This document shows positions 22,530 to 32,927 of a DNA stretch of 64,000 bases, in pieces; positions within the stretch are counted from its first letter, which is position 1, and each line of letters starts with the position of its first letter. Position numbers and translations under genes: made by a program. The notes under the pieces are model-generated. The model was not told where the DNA came from. It ran no database searches and saw only the letters and a program-made list of their open reading frames with translations. The stretch is from Nansenia antarctica (lineage: Eukaryota; Chordata; Actinopteri; Argentiniformes; Microstomatidae): NCBI GenBank assembly GCA_963989245.1, contig OZ022342.1, positions 42,402,479 to 42,466,478 of the forward strand, in the 5' to 3' direction.

Positions 22530-23692
22530 ACATCCGATGCAAGAGACCCGTTGCCCTGACCTCTGTAGTCATGAAGGTCTTTGAACGCCTCGTCCTTGCC
22601 CACCTAAAGTCCATCACAGCCCCTCTCCTAGACCCCCTGCAGTTCGCGTATAGAGCCAACAGGTCTGTGGAGGACGCGGTCAACATGGCCCTACACCATG
22701 TCCTAGAACATCTGGACACGGCCGGGACCTACGCCAGAATCCTGTTCATTGACTTCAGTTCGGCATTCAACACCATCTTGCCACCCATACTGGAGTGTGG
22801 GCTCTCTGCACTGCAGGTGCCTGACTACACCTGCAGGTGGATCACGAACTTTCTGTCCAACAGGACCCAGCGGGTGAAGCTCGGGAAGTCCATCTCTGAG
22901 CTGAGGACCATGCAGGGCTGCGTCCTGTCTCCCCTCCTGTTTTCCCTCTACACCAACTGCTGTACCTCCAGCCACCAGTCGGTCAAGCTCCTCAAGTTCG
23001 CGGACGATACCACCCTGGTAGGGCTCATCTCCAGGGGGGATGAATCTGCTTACAGGAGCGAGATTGACTTGGTGGTCTCCTGGTGCACCCGGAACAACCT
23101 AGAGCTAAATGCTCTTAAGACAGTGGAGCTGATAGTGGACTTCAGGGGGAACCCACCCCCTCCCTCTCCAATCATACTGGGAGGCACTCCAGTCACCACA
23201 GTGGAGTCATGCCGCTTCCTTGGGGTGACAGTCTCTCGGGACTTGAAGTGGGGGCCCCACATCGACGCCCTCACAAAAAAGGCCCAGAAGAGACTGTTTT
23301 TCCTGAGGCAGCTCAGGAAATTCCACCTTCCTAAGACCACGCTGGTGAACTTCTACACGGCCATCATTGAGTCCATCGTCACCTCCGCCATCATCATCTG
23401 GTTCCCCGCTGCAGCGGCCAAGGACAAGGCCAAGCTGCAGCGGGTGATACGCTCGGCGGAGAGGGTGATTGGCTGCCCTTTGCCCCCCCTTGAGGCCCTG
23501 TTTAAAAGTAGGGCTTTGGGGAGGGCCAGGAAGATCATGGCTGACCCCGCACACCCAGGACACGGTCTCTTCGCCCCGCTCCCCTCAGGCAGGAGGGTGC
23601 GGTCCATAAATACTGTGAAGGTCCGACATACAAACAGCTTTTTCCCCAAAGCCATCCGGCTCCTAAATGCCACTGCCCCCCCCCTGACCTGA
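22409..23692 (+). CDS. L2-clade LINE reverse transcriptase, 5'-truncated but open
   Basis: An open frame of 427 codons; LINE homology starts near 22545 (RPVALTSVVMKVFE) and the upstream ~45 codons are flanking sequence. RT motifs: DPLQFAYRANRS, ILFIDFSSAFNT, MQGCVLSPLLF and the catalytic FADDTTLVG (about 23000). The thumb follows (VDFRG, FLGVTVSRDLKW, AQKRLFFLRQLRKF), then the C-terminal HPGHGLFAPLPSGRR and SFFPKAIRLLN ending at a normal stop. No frameshift is seen, so it is younger than the triplicated LINE. The endonuclease was never copied (5' truncation on insertion). Confidence 0.85.
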   Translation: MQFDHMNNLIDLINLSYSLLTMSVSLSYVSCPVTNLQVGYYIRCKRPVALTSVVMKVFERLVLAHLKSITAPLLDPLQFAYRANRSVEDAVNMALHHVLEHLDTAGTYARILFIDFSSAFNTILPPILECGLSALQVPDYTCRWITNFLSNRTQRVKLGKSISELRTMQGCVLSPLLFSLYTNCCTSSHQSVKLLKFADDTTLVGLISRGDESAYRSEIDLVVSWCTRNNLELNALKTVELIVDFRGNPPPPSPIILGGTPVTTVESCRFLGVTVSRDLKWGPHIDALTKKAQKRLFFLRQLRKFHLPKTTLVNFYTAIIESIVTSAIIIWFPAAAAKDKAKLQRVIRSAERVIGCPLPPLEALFKSRALGRARKIMADPAHPGHGLFAPLPSGRRVRSINTVKVRHTNSFFPKAIRLLNATAPPLT

Positions 23693-23968
23693 CCCCTATC
23701 TATCTACCCTCCCTCCACCCCCACCCAGAGAGCTTTGCACTGTCTGGATATGAACACTCGAACACTTGAACACTTGATCTCTGCACTTTATATTTATATT
23801 AATTATGACTCTTGCACTTTGATGTTGGTTTGCACTGTCTTGTCCTGTCTTGCACCTGTCCTGCTGTAAACCGTGCTCCATGGTACCAAACCAAATTCCT
23901 AACATGTTTACATGTCATGGCAATAAAAGTCTTCTGATTCTGATTCTGATTCTGATTCTGATTCTGAA
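22530..23968 (+). mobile_element. 5'-truncated L2-clade LINE with (TGATTC)n tail
   Basis: Runs from the middle of the RT to a 3' UTR with AATAAA near 23922 and ends in five copies of CTGATT/TGATTC at 23933-23968. Confidence 0.85.
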
Positions 23969-24313
23969 GAAGCAAGCATGTACATGCTGAAATAGTTCAA
24001 TAAAACGTATGTGAAATGCTTAAAACCCTGAACCCGAATATGGCTTCTGTACCATATTGATACTAAGTTGCGCTACACAGTAAAGAGTTAAATTTAACAC
24101 TATTCCTGAGTGTATTTGGTCCTACTCCAAATTGGATTTAAACTGACTCTTGACCTAGTGTTACATTTTTTGAGTTAAATTAACAAAACAAAAAAAAAGT
24201 CATAATATCATTACCAGTAGTGTTGATCATTTACAGTTCTGTGATAACAAATCAACTCTGATTGAGTTGAATTCCTATGCTCATTAACACTGCATTGAGT
24301 TTTTAAACGTTAA
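23969..24313. other. Short unannotated stretch
   Basis: AT-rich, non-coding. Nothing recognised before the satellite begins at about 24314. Confidence 0.4.
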
Positions 24314-24884
24314 AACAGTCAACTCTCACAATAGGTTTCTGACAGACTCAAACAACTCTCTGAAAACTCTGAAAACAGCTCTCTGAGAGATTGTCAAAAG
24401 AGAGTCTGAAAACAAAATGTTGATAACTTTTGAGCAAAACGCTGCACACACATAATTCAATTTACTCTGATTTTTATTTAGAGTTACGGTATAGGCACTT
24501 CCAACCACAAGTCACAATGTGCTCCAGAAAGTCCGAAAACAACACTTTGATATAACTTGAGAACAAATGCTATACACACTAAAACAGTCCACTCTCAGAA
24601 CAGGCCTCTGAGACACTTTCAGAACAGCTCTGTTAATGACTGAAAACAGCTCGCTAAGAGAATGTCAAAAGAGACTCTGAAAATGAAACGTTGATAACTT
24701 TTGAGCAAAAGGCTGCACACACGTAATTCAAGTTGCTCTGATTGTCATTTAGAGTTACAGTGTAGGTGCATTCAACAACAAGTCACAATGTGCTCCAGAA
24801 AGGCAGAAAACAACACTTTGATATAACTTGAGAACAAACGCAAAAAAACAGTCCACTCTCAGAACAGGCCTCTGAGACACTTTC
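24314..24884 (+). repeat. ~265-bp satellite, left block
   Basis: Just over two tandem units (AACAGTCCACTCTC recurring at about 24314, 24583 and 24847). The block stops mid-unit at CACTTTC, exactly where the left TIR begins. The missing remainder of the unit appears at 51027 on the other side of the 26-kb interval. Confidence 0.85.
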
Positions 24885-25222
24885 TTATGGAGGACCAAGT
24901 CTGTCAAAATTAACAATAAATATATAGATACATAAATGAATGTATGAACAAATAAATGAATGAATACACACAGTATAACGAAATACATTTCTATATTTAT
25001 TTATTCTTTTCCACATGTATTCTTTCTTTTCCACATTCATTCTTTCTTTTCCACATTCATTCTTTCTTTTCCACATTCATTCTTTCATTCTTTCTTTTCC
25101 ACATGTATTCTTTCTTTTCCACTTTATCAGATCTGTATGCAAATATCTGGGGGCGTATCTTGCATGTTGTCCACGCCCCTACGCATTTTCATTGGTTGAT
25201 ACCACGCGTGACGTGTGAAAGC
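24885..25222 (+). repeat. Left terminal inverted repeat of the 26-kb element
   Basis: Outer part TTATGGAGGACCAAGTCTG and an AT-rich segment, then a variable (ATTCTTTCTTTTCCAC)n array (about 25005-25125), then the octamer/CCAAT module (25130-25222). Matches the right TIR in the same order. Confidence 0.85.
25130..25222 (+). promoter_or_regulatory. Octamer plus CCAAT promoter-like module, left TIR
   Basis: ATGCAAAT octamer at 25137-25144, a GC-rich GGGGCGTATC element, CCACGCCCC and an inverted CCAAT box (ATTGG, 25191-25195), ending in a CRE-like TGACGTG. The same order is found at 26283-26398 and, inverted, at 26130-26240 and 50625-50752. Confidence 0.5.
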
Positions 25223-26129
25223 AGCGACGCAGTTATCATCACAGACGGGGAGAGAGTCGTTAGTCGTCTATCCGCTTGTTCGTGACGTGTTTCCGGGTCC
25301 CAACGTTGGCTGAGGCGCTAGCTGTCTTCGAAATGGAGAAATAATAATAATAATAAATTATATTTATATAGCGCTTTTCCGAGGCTCAAATACCCTGACA
25401 ATATGGAGAAAACGGGAAAGTGCTGTGTCCCTTGTTGAATGAATAGATCCGAGTCTAAAAAACGATTAAACTGTCATTCTACCGCTGTAGTTCAGAGGTA
25501 CTCTGGTGCGGAGAATTTCTGGTTTAGACCCGGAAATAGTTAAATGTCACTTTTGACGTCAGACTTAACAAGCGGATAGCCCCGTTCTCACACAGCCTGT
25601 TTCTACCTATAATTTCCATGGAATCCCAAACTATGTCGACATCCCAAGCTATTCCCGTGTTGTCCCCTTTCACACATGTCGGCAATGGTCTATACTAGTC
25701 CATCAGCACTGTATGGGAGAACTTGGTGATAACCACAATACCAGTTGACTCAATTAGACATACGCTCTGGGCTATGATGCAAGACAGCTGAGAGTGTCTC
25801 CACTGCGTTTATATCACAAAATGTACATTTGATAAGTAAAAGTAAGCTAGCTAAGTAAGCAATCTAGCTGACTATGACTGGAAACGAAGTACTATCCAGT
25901 TAGAATTATAGAAGATCTAGTTGTGTTTTCCTGCTGGTCTCGCTGCCTGGGTTTGAACAGACTTGTGGTGACTAAAAATGGCTTTAAAAAATGCCATTCC
26001 ACCAAAGAATATATATATATATATATGCCATATATATGCGATATATCATACCTCCACTATGATTCATATGCCCTAACCCTTTAAAAAAAAATTTAAAAAT
26101 GCTATGATTGGAAATTAGAGTGTCTGCTC
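25223..26129. other. Interior stretch of the 26-kb element, no gene seen
   Basis: Non-coding. Contains a (TAA)n run (about 25342-25360) followed by TTTATATAGCGCTTTTCCG, resembling fish retroelement 3' tails. It also has a short inverted pair (TATCCGCTTGTT near 25268, AACAAGCGGATA near 25568) and an (AT)n run near 26010-26030. Confidence 0.4.
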
Positions 26130-26398
26130 TTGGCTGAGAGCTTCATCACGTCACGCGCAGTATCAACCAATGAAAATGCGCAGGGGCGTGGACAACATGC
26201 AAGATACGCCCCTATGTTTGCATACATTACTGATAAAGCGAAAGACAATGTTGTTTTCACCTATCTATTCACATAGAATAGTTTGTCTTTGTCATTGTCA
26301 GATGTGCATGCAAATATAGGGGCGTATCTTGGACGCACTCTACGCATTTTCATTGGTTGATACTGCGCGTGACGAGGTAAAGCCCTCAGCCAAGAGTA
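26130..26398. repeat. Palindrome made of two inverted promoter-like modules
   Basis: Arms of about 105-110 bp (26130-26240 and 26283-26398) are reverse complements of each other, with a spacer of about 45-65 bp. Each arm contains the octamer-like element, GC box and CCAAT box of the TIR module, so two head-to-head modules face away from each other. Confidence 0.75.
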
Positions 26399-27124
26399 CC
26401 AGGGCCCCATTCCACTAAAGGTGGATCAGTATAGCGGCGATATAAATAAATGCGGCGCTCAGGCAACTCGAGATTGGAATTCAAGCCTCAGGTGATTCCT
26501 CGAACGAGGATCAGCCTTGTGTCATCAGTGTTCACAGAAGACAGGCTTACAAATCTTCGATATGGGCGCGTGCACGCAGACATAAAAAGCCCTGAAGTGT
26601 CGATCTGTCGAAATGAAGATACTCCACTCTGCAGGGGTACTACATTTGCGCAGCATTCCGAATTATTGATTTTTATGAAGACGGAAAAATAAGATGTAAA
26701 ATAGTGCAATACTGCCGCAATTAACAAGGCGAGGGAAATGGTTTGGCAAGAAATTGCTGACCGATTAAATGCGTAGGTCATACTAGCCCCAGTTATTGTT
26801 ATATGTTCATATTTTAATAAATGAATATTACTACTGTGGTGATATCCGCAGCAGGCTACAAACCGTCATATCGCCACAATGGCCTACTAGTGGTATCGAC
26901 CGCTGCCACAGGATTTATTCGTCATTTTATATCGGTGGTTCAAATCCCTCTTCAGACGCACTTTTTACTGCATTTCGTTGTCTGAATCTAATCTAAAATC
27001 TCATCTAAAAAAGTATGTAGGCTATAAAATTATGGTGCAGGCTAATTTACAAGAACTGACACGATTACAATGGTGTTGGAAGCCTTTGCATGAAATCTTC
27101 GGTTAAATGTAAAAAAAAAAAAAA

Positions 27125-27203
27125 CTTAGTCAAGTCTCGAACTCGCAACCTTTAGAACCCCAACCGACTGCCTTAACCACTACACCAGCCAGACCACTGT
27201 GAT
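27125..27203 (-). ncRNA. tRNA-like sequence with Pol III terminator (tRNA-derived SINE head or tRNA pseudogene)
   Basis: The minus strand shows an A-box-like TGGTGTAGTGG, about 30 nt later a B-box-like GAGTTCGAGAC, and then a run of about 15 T immediately downstream (plus-strand A run at about 27109-27124). Stem pairing is imperfect, so I do not assign an amino acid. A second, weaker B-box-like GGTTCAAATCC lies on the plus strand at about 26937 followed by TTTTT. Confidence 0.4.
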
Positions 27204-27270
27204 GCCAGCAATGCAAGTTGATAGACATACCTATTCATTTTATTTTATTTTTTACACTTTTTAATTTATG

Positions 27271-27412
27271 TATCCATCGATCTATCTATCTATCACACTT
27301 TCAAAATATCAAGTTATCTATCACACAATCAAAATATCAAGTTATCGATCACACTTTCAAATTATCAAATTATCTATCTATCACACAGTCAACCAATCTA
27401 TCTATCTATCTC
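27271..27412. repeat. (ATCT)n-rich interrupted microsatellite
   Basis: ATCTATCTATC runs interspersed with TCACACTTTCAAAATATCAAGTT segments repeated about four times. Confidence 0.7.
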
Positions 27413-27820
27413 GTGTGAAGTGGGAACTAATATTTCCTAGGGAGGAACTGTCGTTCGGGGTTTAGTTTCCGCCTGTGAGGCTTTTTTGACGCGCGTCTTA
27501 CCATAGCCTGTGTTTTAGCCTGCTCGCGACCAGGCTAATTATATCTGACTCAGAAGGAGCTCAACCAAGCAGCGAATTATTTGAGCCACATTGATGGCAC
27601 CAAACGCAAGCTAACATTTTCGAGGCTAAGAACTTTATCGAGGCTTAGAACTTTATCGAGCTTCATGGAATAGGGCCCTGAACATTTCATTACCATCTGG
27701 GTGGGCAAATTCTAGATGTGATTTTTTAATTCCTATACATCCCTAGATTATGTTTTGATATGATAGACCTTTTGGTTTGGCAGCTTATTAGTGGTTAGTG
27801 GTTAGGGTTAGGTCCCTTGG

Positions 27821-28193
27821 CATATCTTGCTCCCTTTCGCATGATTCGCGCGTAGCTGTGCTGTGGTTGTGATATAGACATGAGCCCTTTCATGTTTTTT
27901 ATGCGCCTGAGTCTCCTAGACACGTAGAGACCAACCCCGAGTCGATCAGAGATTCCTACGCTGAGCTATGGTAACTTTCCCGCACCTACCCCCTACCGGT
28001 GAATGCCTAGTTTTTGCGGTTTTCCGGAGGTAATATGCGGTAGGTGCGGGAGAGTTACCATAGCTCAGCGTAGGAAGCTCTGAACAACTCAGGGTCTCTC
28101 AGGAGACCCAGGCGCATACAGTACATCTGGCTCATGTCTCTATCACAACCACAGCCCGAGCTACGCGCGACTCACGCGAAGGGGAGCAACATA
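27821..28193. mobile_element. Long palindromic MITE-like hairpin
   Basis: Two arms of about 160 bp (27821-27990 and 28025-28193) are reverse complements with few mismatches. Recognisable paired blocks include GCGCGTAGCT, TGTGGTTGTGATA and CTACGCTGAGCTATGGTAAC. No coding capacity. Its right end directly abuts the (ATTG)n tail of the next LINE. Confidence 0.75.
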
Positions 28194-29195
28194 TTGATTG
28201 ATTGATTGATTATACTTTAATGTCCCCGCTTCAAGTGCTACAGAGACGATACATACAACATACAGCAGTCAAAGTAAACAACAGGACAGCAGCAAACATT
28301 GAGTGACATTGGCAGCAGTTTCCACCTGGACATGGCATCATTTGGTATATATATGTATATATTGCACATAGACCTTCAAGTGGTGTTTTCGAATATTGCA
28401 CATGGCCCTTCAAGTGGTGTCTAAGGTGCTGGTGGTCATGTCCTAATCATCGTTTCTGCTTGAGCGAATTGATTAGTTTAATGGAGAATGGGACAAATGA
28501 TAGTTTTAAGAGCTTATTATTACATCTTGGCATGCGAAACCTTCTACCTAGGGGGAGAACTTCGTATTCTGTGGAGAGCGGATGTTGGGGGTCTGCGATG
28601 ATCTTATTAGCCTTGTCCAGGACAGCTTTTTCATATAGTTTATTTAGGATCACATAGTCTCTTTCACCTACAATTTTCATGGCTGTTTTGTGAATGCTGA
28701 CTAGTCCGTTTTTTTGTTGTACAGTTAAGTTGCCAAACCACACAATTATTCCATATCTGATTACACTTTCAACAATGGACTGATATTTAAAAAAAAAATC
28801 TCATGATCTGCTTTCTCACCCCATAAAGTCTGAGTCGCCTCAGGTGATAACGCCTCTGCTGTAGTTTGTTACATAAGCTGTCTATGTGTGTATTCCAGCA
28901 GAGATGGTTGTCTAATTGAATACCTAAGTACTTATATGAGGGCACCTGGATGATTATTTGGTCTTTGACGACCACAGGCTCATGGTCAGTTACCTGCCTT
29001 GGGTCTAACACAACCTCCTGAGTTTTGGTGAGGTTTAAGATGAGATGGTTGCTGTCGCACCATTTAATGAATATGTTAATCTCATCATGGAGCACCGAGG
29101 GGTCTGTATCTTTAGCAAGGAGACTTAGAATTGCAGTGTCGTCAGCATATTTTATAATATGGTTGCTTGGGTGGTTACTTTTACAGTCGTTGGTG
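28194..29195 (-). mobile_element. L2-like LINE fragment, minus strand
   Basis: Reading the minus strand: RT from the catalytic region to the C-terminus, 3' UTR and an (ATCA)n tail at 28194-28216. The RT C-terminal segments lie at 28447-28743 and 28787-29190. The 5' side is cut by a hAT element at 29196. Confidence 0.8.
28447..29190 (-). pseudogene. LINE reverse transcriptase C-terminal half
   Basis: Starts at HIIKYADDTAIL (the catalytic YADD, about 29150) and continues with the thumb (VVLDPRQ, YKYLGIQLDNHLCW, LQQRRYHLRRL). A frame change occurs in the A/T run at 28788-28796, and the frame 28743-28447 then gives WFGNLTVQQK, ADPQHPLS and LPLGRRFRMP, the L2-type C-terminus. 5' truncated and frameshifted. 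Confidence 0.75.
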
Positions 29196-29990
29196 CAGGG
29201 CTGGACTGGGACAAAAATTAGGCCCTGGCATTTTTGGCCCAGACAGGCCCACCCCAATCGGTCGGACCACACCCACCAGCACAAACATACTTGCCTTATA
29301 TACTCGTCTTATATACTGTGCTGTACAGTCATATGACAAACTGTAGTATTCCCCCAAACCACTACAAAGACGACTACATGCAGTAAGCAATGGTACCAGT
29401 GCAAGTAGACCAGTTTACTCACTCACTCTTGACTGGCGGTGGTGGCCATGGGGTACACAATCTCCATACTTGACTCAAGTATAGTAGAAGTAAAATGTTA
29501 TCAAAGAAAAAGCACCAGAAGTCAAAGAATAATTTCAAATGTTTTATTATATTACATAATATATAATAAATTCAAATATTTAAGTACTAGTAATAAATAC
29601 AGCATAGACTGTGAACTCACTGCTAAATGGAAAAGAAAGACTGTGAAGTCCAGTGAAGTTTTTCAAACAAACGGCAACGCCGACCTTTGAGAGAGAGAGA
29701 GAAACAGAGACAGAGAAAAGGGTGAGACTAAGACATGATCATTTAGTAGTAGTAGTAGTAGTAATAATTGCATCATTATTAGTACATTTTTACTTACTGT
29801 AGAACAATGTAGAGATAGCAGCATATCTGGAAAACAGCCACTTCAACAAACTATAACAATAATGCCATCTCATGATGGAGAGAGAGGGAGAGAGAGACAG
29901 ATAATTAATTCAAAATTGTAAATTGTACATTATCATGTGACAGATTCAGATGATCAGAGCATCTTCCAGAAAATGGAGAAAAAAACGTGA
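29196..29990 (-). mobile_element. hAT element fragment (CAGGGCTGGACTGG end)
   Basis: Starts with CAGGGCTGGACTGGGAC, the same terminus as the elements at 41879 and 62447. The following sequence (TACTCACTCACT, CCATACTTGACTC, AGTAGTAGT-type runs) is collinear with 62447-62900. The right terminus was not found, and the provirus at 30786 or an older deletion may have removed it. The orientation follows the gene strand in the 62447 copy. Confidence 0.6.
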
Positions 29991-30015
29991 AACGTGCAAA
30001 CGAAAGTGAAACGTG

Positions 30016-30046
<31 letters not shown>

Positions 30047-30064
30047 AACGTGAAAGTGAAACGT
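29988..30064 (+). repeat. GTGAAA hexamer array with IRF/ISRE-like sites
   Basis: About ten GTGAAA or CGTGAAA units in tandem. GAAAGTGAAA, which recurs here, fits the GAAANNGAAA core bound by interferon regulatory factors. The array itself is seen; a regulatory role is inference. Confidence 0.7.
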
Positions 30065-30185
30065 GGGCTTAAACACGACTAGACTAGTGTGATCATGTAG
30101 TCATATTACTGTGTTAGTAGAAATGATGCGTCTACTACTCTACACAGTGGTTAGTGAAACTGGACCAGTCCGTGTGTGTCGCGAG

Positions 30186-30345
30186 TATTGAACTGAGCTG
30201 CGTTCGTAAATTCGCTCTGAGAGCCCCGGAGCGCACACTGGGTTCAACGTCATAAAGGGACCAAGTCATTTGATTGGACAAGAGGCATTCCGTGAGTGCT
30301 GATCAGATTTCCAGAGCGTATTTACGAACGCGCCCTGGCTGTCAC
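30186..30345. mobile_element. Possible short MITE with GCGTTCGTAAATTCGCTC ends
   Basis: GCGTTCGTAAATTCGCTCTG (about 30199) is mirrored by CAGAGCGTATTTACGAACGC (about 30313) as an imperfect inverted repeat; no clear target duplication. Confidence 0.45.
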
Positions 30346-30468
30346 CCGAACACCGCGAGCTAGCTCCCCGCTAGGATAGCAAAGCCTCTCACCTCCGACT
30401 CCCAAGTTCACCTTCTGTCCGTGGGCGTCCTCTCGGAAATCAGCCGTCAGTTTAAACAGAGATTTCCT

Positions 30469-30470
<2 letters not shown>

Positions 30471-30532
<62 letters not shown>
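30471..30532. repeat. (GT)n microsatellite
   Basis: About 29 uninterrupted GT units; the predicted ORFs across it are artefacts of the repeat. Confidence 0.95.
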
Positions 30533-30534
<2 letters not shown>

Positions 30535-30785
30535 TATGCACACTTGCATTTTATAACGTTGTATTTAATAACGTTTATTCCGTTCTGCTTTTATTTGATA
30601 GTCGGGGTCTAGGGCTCTCTCAACCCGAGGTGCTCTGTGCTCTGATGTGGTTTAACTAGCCAACTCCGTACTACGTTAGCGGAGCGAGTTACGTGTGAAA
30701 TTAGCAGGTGTTTTCATATAAAATGTTATATATTATATAGCTGACTAGTGAGCCTGCATCAACCTTAATGCTATTCAAGTGCAAG

Positions 30786-31112
30786 TGTCGTATATTTCTG
30801 TAGTATGTATGATCTATGTATGAATATGTAGTATATTTTAAACACACACACATACCAGGGCATGCAAGGACATGCCCTCTAACAATGAGGGTTCTATGGC
30901 AACCAGATGACCAACAGGGACCTTTGGGGGTTGGGCAAAGACACGCATACACGCTGGCCCCTCCCCTCTGGAACGGAACGGGGAGAGAGAGAGAGAGAGC
31001 GTTCTCTTTCCAGCCGAAGTCCATGGGGAACGCATGTAATGTATATATCTGTCTGATTAAATTGTCTTAAACTAACTGTTCTTTGATTCATAACCAATAA
31101 GAATACACAACA
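30786..31112 (+). repeat. 5' LTR of endogenous retrovirus 1
   Basis: 327 bp, TG...CA ends, (GA)n near 30983-30999, and an AATAA near the 3' end. No difference from the 3' LTR was seen on reading. Confidence 0.92.
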
Positions 31113-31116
31113 GTGA

Positions 31117-31133
31117 TGGCGAGCTAGCCAGGA
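31117..31133 (+). promoter_or_regulatory. Candidate primer-binding site of endogenous retrovirus 1
   Basis: TGGCGAGCTAGCCAGG begins 4 nt after the LTR. Its first six bases agree with the tRNA-Ser-like PBS of the second provirus, but the rest diverges, so the primer is uncertain. Confidence 0.4.
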
Positions 31134-32927
31134 GATAATATAGCTTAATTTACAGTATTTTGCAAACTTCAATCTAACGAAGAAGGTAGGTTTCTGCAGA
31201 GATCGCTCTCTAGTCGATTGGTGTGTTTAAAATAGACTGTAAATCTCAGATAAGTTATAGTCAAAAGAATCTGTGTAACGGTAATCTTGTTGGAATAGAA
31301 ACACATCTTTCATAGTCTTTAAACTGGGGTTGGTGAGAGCCGGATTTTGAAGTCCGTTTTTGTAAATATACGATTAGATTGGTATATTGGTGATATAGGG
31401 CTGAATTTGGTAATTCGCTTTTTTATGTTAAGATATTAGTTGTGTAACTAATAGCGGTATTACGGAATATCGTGAGTGTGTGTGTAGAATTGTGTTAAGG
31501 GTCTGTTTGAAACGACGCCATTGTGTAAGCGGCCATTTGCAGTGTCCTGTCAGAGAATCTATTCTTAGACGCCATTTTTCTTTGTCCTTGAGAAAGGACA
31601 CACACAGAGGCCATCTTTATGAGGGAAACGTGAACGTAGAATATTTGAATGAGATAAATAATAGTTTAACTGGATTGAAAGATAATCTTGATATTGCTGT
31701 GTCGTGAAAAGTAATCGTTTATGAAAACAAGTTGTGTTAAAGAGATTGTTTTAAGCAGGCCCCAATACGGCCGTGGGCTTTCAAGAACAATAAAGCCCTT
31801 CCCTCTTCCTGCTTTGCAAAAAGCGCAGACACACAGTGGAACATTCCTTTAGAAGGGAACCTGAGTTTGATAGATTTCAGTACTCATCTCTTAAAGATAA
31901 CGATAAAACCATACACATAGACTAGTATTGATAAAGATAGAGATATAGTGAATTGATCTCGGGGTATTTTAAATAGTTTAGAGTTACGGTTAAAACATTC
32001 ATAGCCTCCATTTTACATGGAAGAGTTGGCGCATGCGCAATCGATGCGCGTTAGCCGGAGCACAGCTCCATCTGCTGGCCAAAATACGACAAGACATTTT
32101 TAAAACATTGGCTCTCTGTAAATTGATGAAATACAACCCTCCTTCATTGATGATGTTTGTAGATGATTGTTAGATATTACTTTAATTAATTTAATTAATT
32201 ACTAATTGATTGAATTAATTATTCAGATCATTTCATTTTCTGTTTCACAGAACTTTGATCAATTGTTTTGTGATAATCTAATAATAACCATTTCTTTGTG
32301 TCGATAATAGCTAATTGACTTTACAGGTTTACATCAATGAAGTGTCAATGAATAATTCTAACTAATCATTCATTCCTTTCACTTAACAAGTCGATTTCTT
32401 TACAGATTGTAATTAATAATTAATCATTCATTCTTTTCCAAATAACAAGTCGATTTCTTTACAGGTTATAATTAATATTTGTAATTTACATATTTTATTT
32501 TAGTTAGGTCATTTCCACAGTGTTTGATTAAGGAATAGCAGAATAGTACATATTTGATAGTTGAGCAGTAAAAGGGTTTTTGTGGATCGGTGAATACTTA
32601 GGTGTGACCAGCCTTTGTGATTTAATAATTGTGTTGACCAGAACTGTAATTAGTATTGAATGAGTAATCAAGTGACACATATTCATAAACAATTAGGAAA
32701 CACATTTAAGTATAAAGTACTTACAAAGTGATTAGATTTAAGTTAATACTGCACTGACATACACAAGAGGCAAATCTGTTGTTCTGGGTTGTAGTGGTTT
32801 TGTGTGGGCGGTTAATACAGTTATATTGGACTAGCATTTGTTTAGCAAATAAGGCAAAATAAGGTGGGTTGTAAGAAGCGTACACCTTATCTAATATAGA
32901 ATATTGTCAGCATATTGAGCAAGTAGA
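31134..32927 (+). other. Long untranslated leader of endogenous retrovirus 1
   Basis: About 1.8 kb between PBS and Gag without a convincing ORF; AT-rich, with ATTAAT-rich runs (32170-32460). Packaging and splice-donor signals probably lie here but I cannot locate them. Confidence 0.5.

Larger units (their letters stand above)
26400..27680. mobile_element. Non-autonomous TIR element (CAGGGCCC ends)
   Basis: Left end CAGGGCCCCATTCCACTAAAG pairs with right end CTTCATGGAATAGGGCCCTG as an imperfect inverted repeat of about 20 bp. No transposase is visible inside; no clear target duplication was found. It contains a tRNA-like sequence and a (CTAT)n microsatellite. Confidence 0.55.

Noticed and set aside
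24326..24508. Small minus-strand ORFs in the ~265-bp satellite (also 51319-51579)
   Set aside because: They recur with the satellite units and carry no motif.
25130..25222. Histone or snRNA promoter because of octamer plus CCAAT
   Set aside because: No histone ORF or snRNA sequence follows at any of the module copies; the module tracks with the TIR instead.
30322..30549. ORF with a His-Thr run
   Set aside because: Created by the (GT)n microsatellite; no support as a protein.
30816..31070. 84-codon ORF repeated identically at 37259-37513
   Set aside because: LTR sequence of endogenous retrovirus 1, not a gene.
31480..31707. 75-codon ORF in the proviral leader
   Set aside because: No homology recognised; isolated within non-coding leader sequence.
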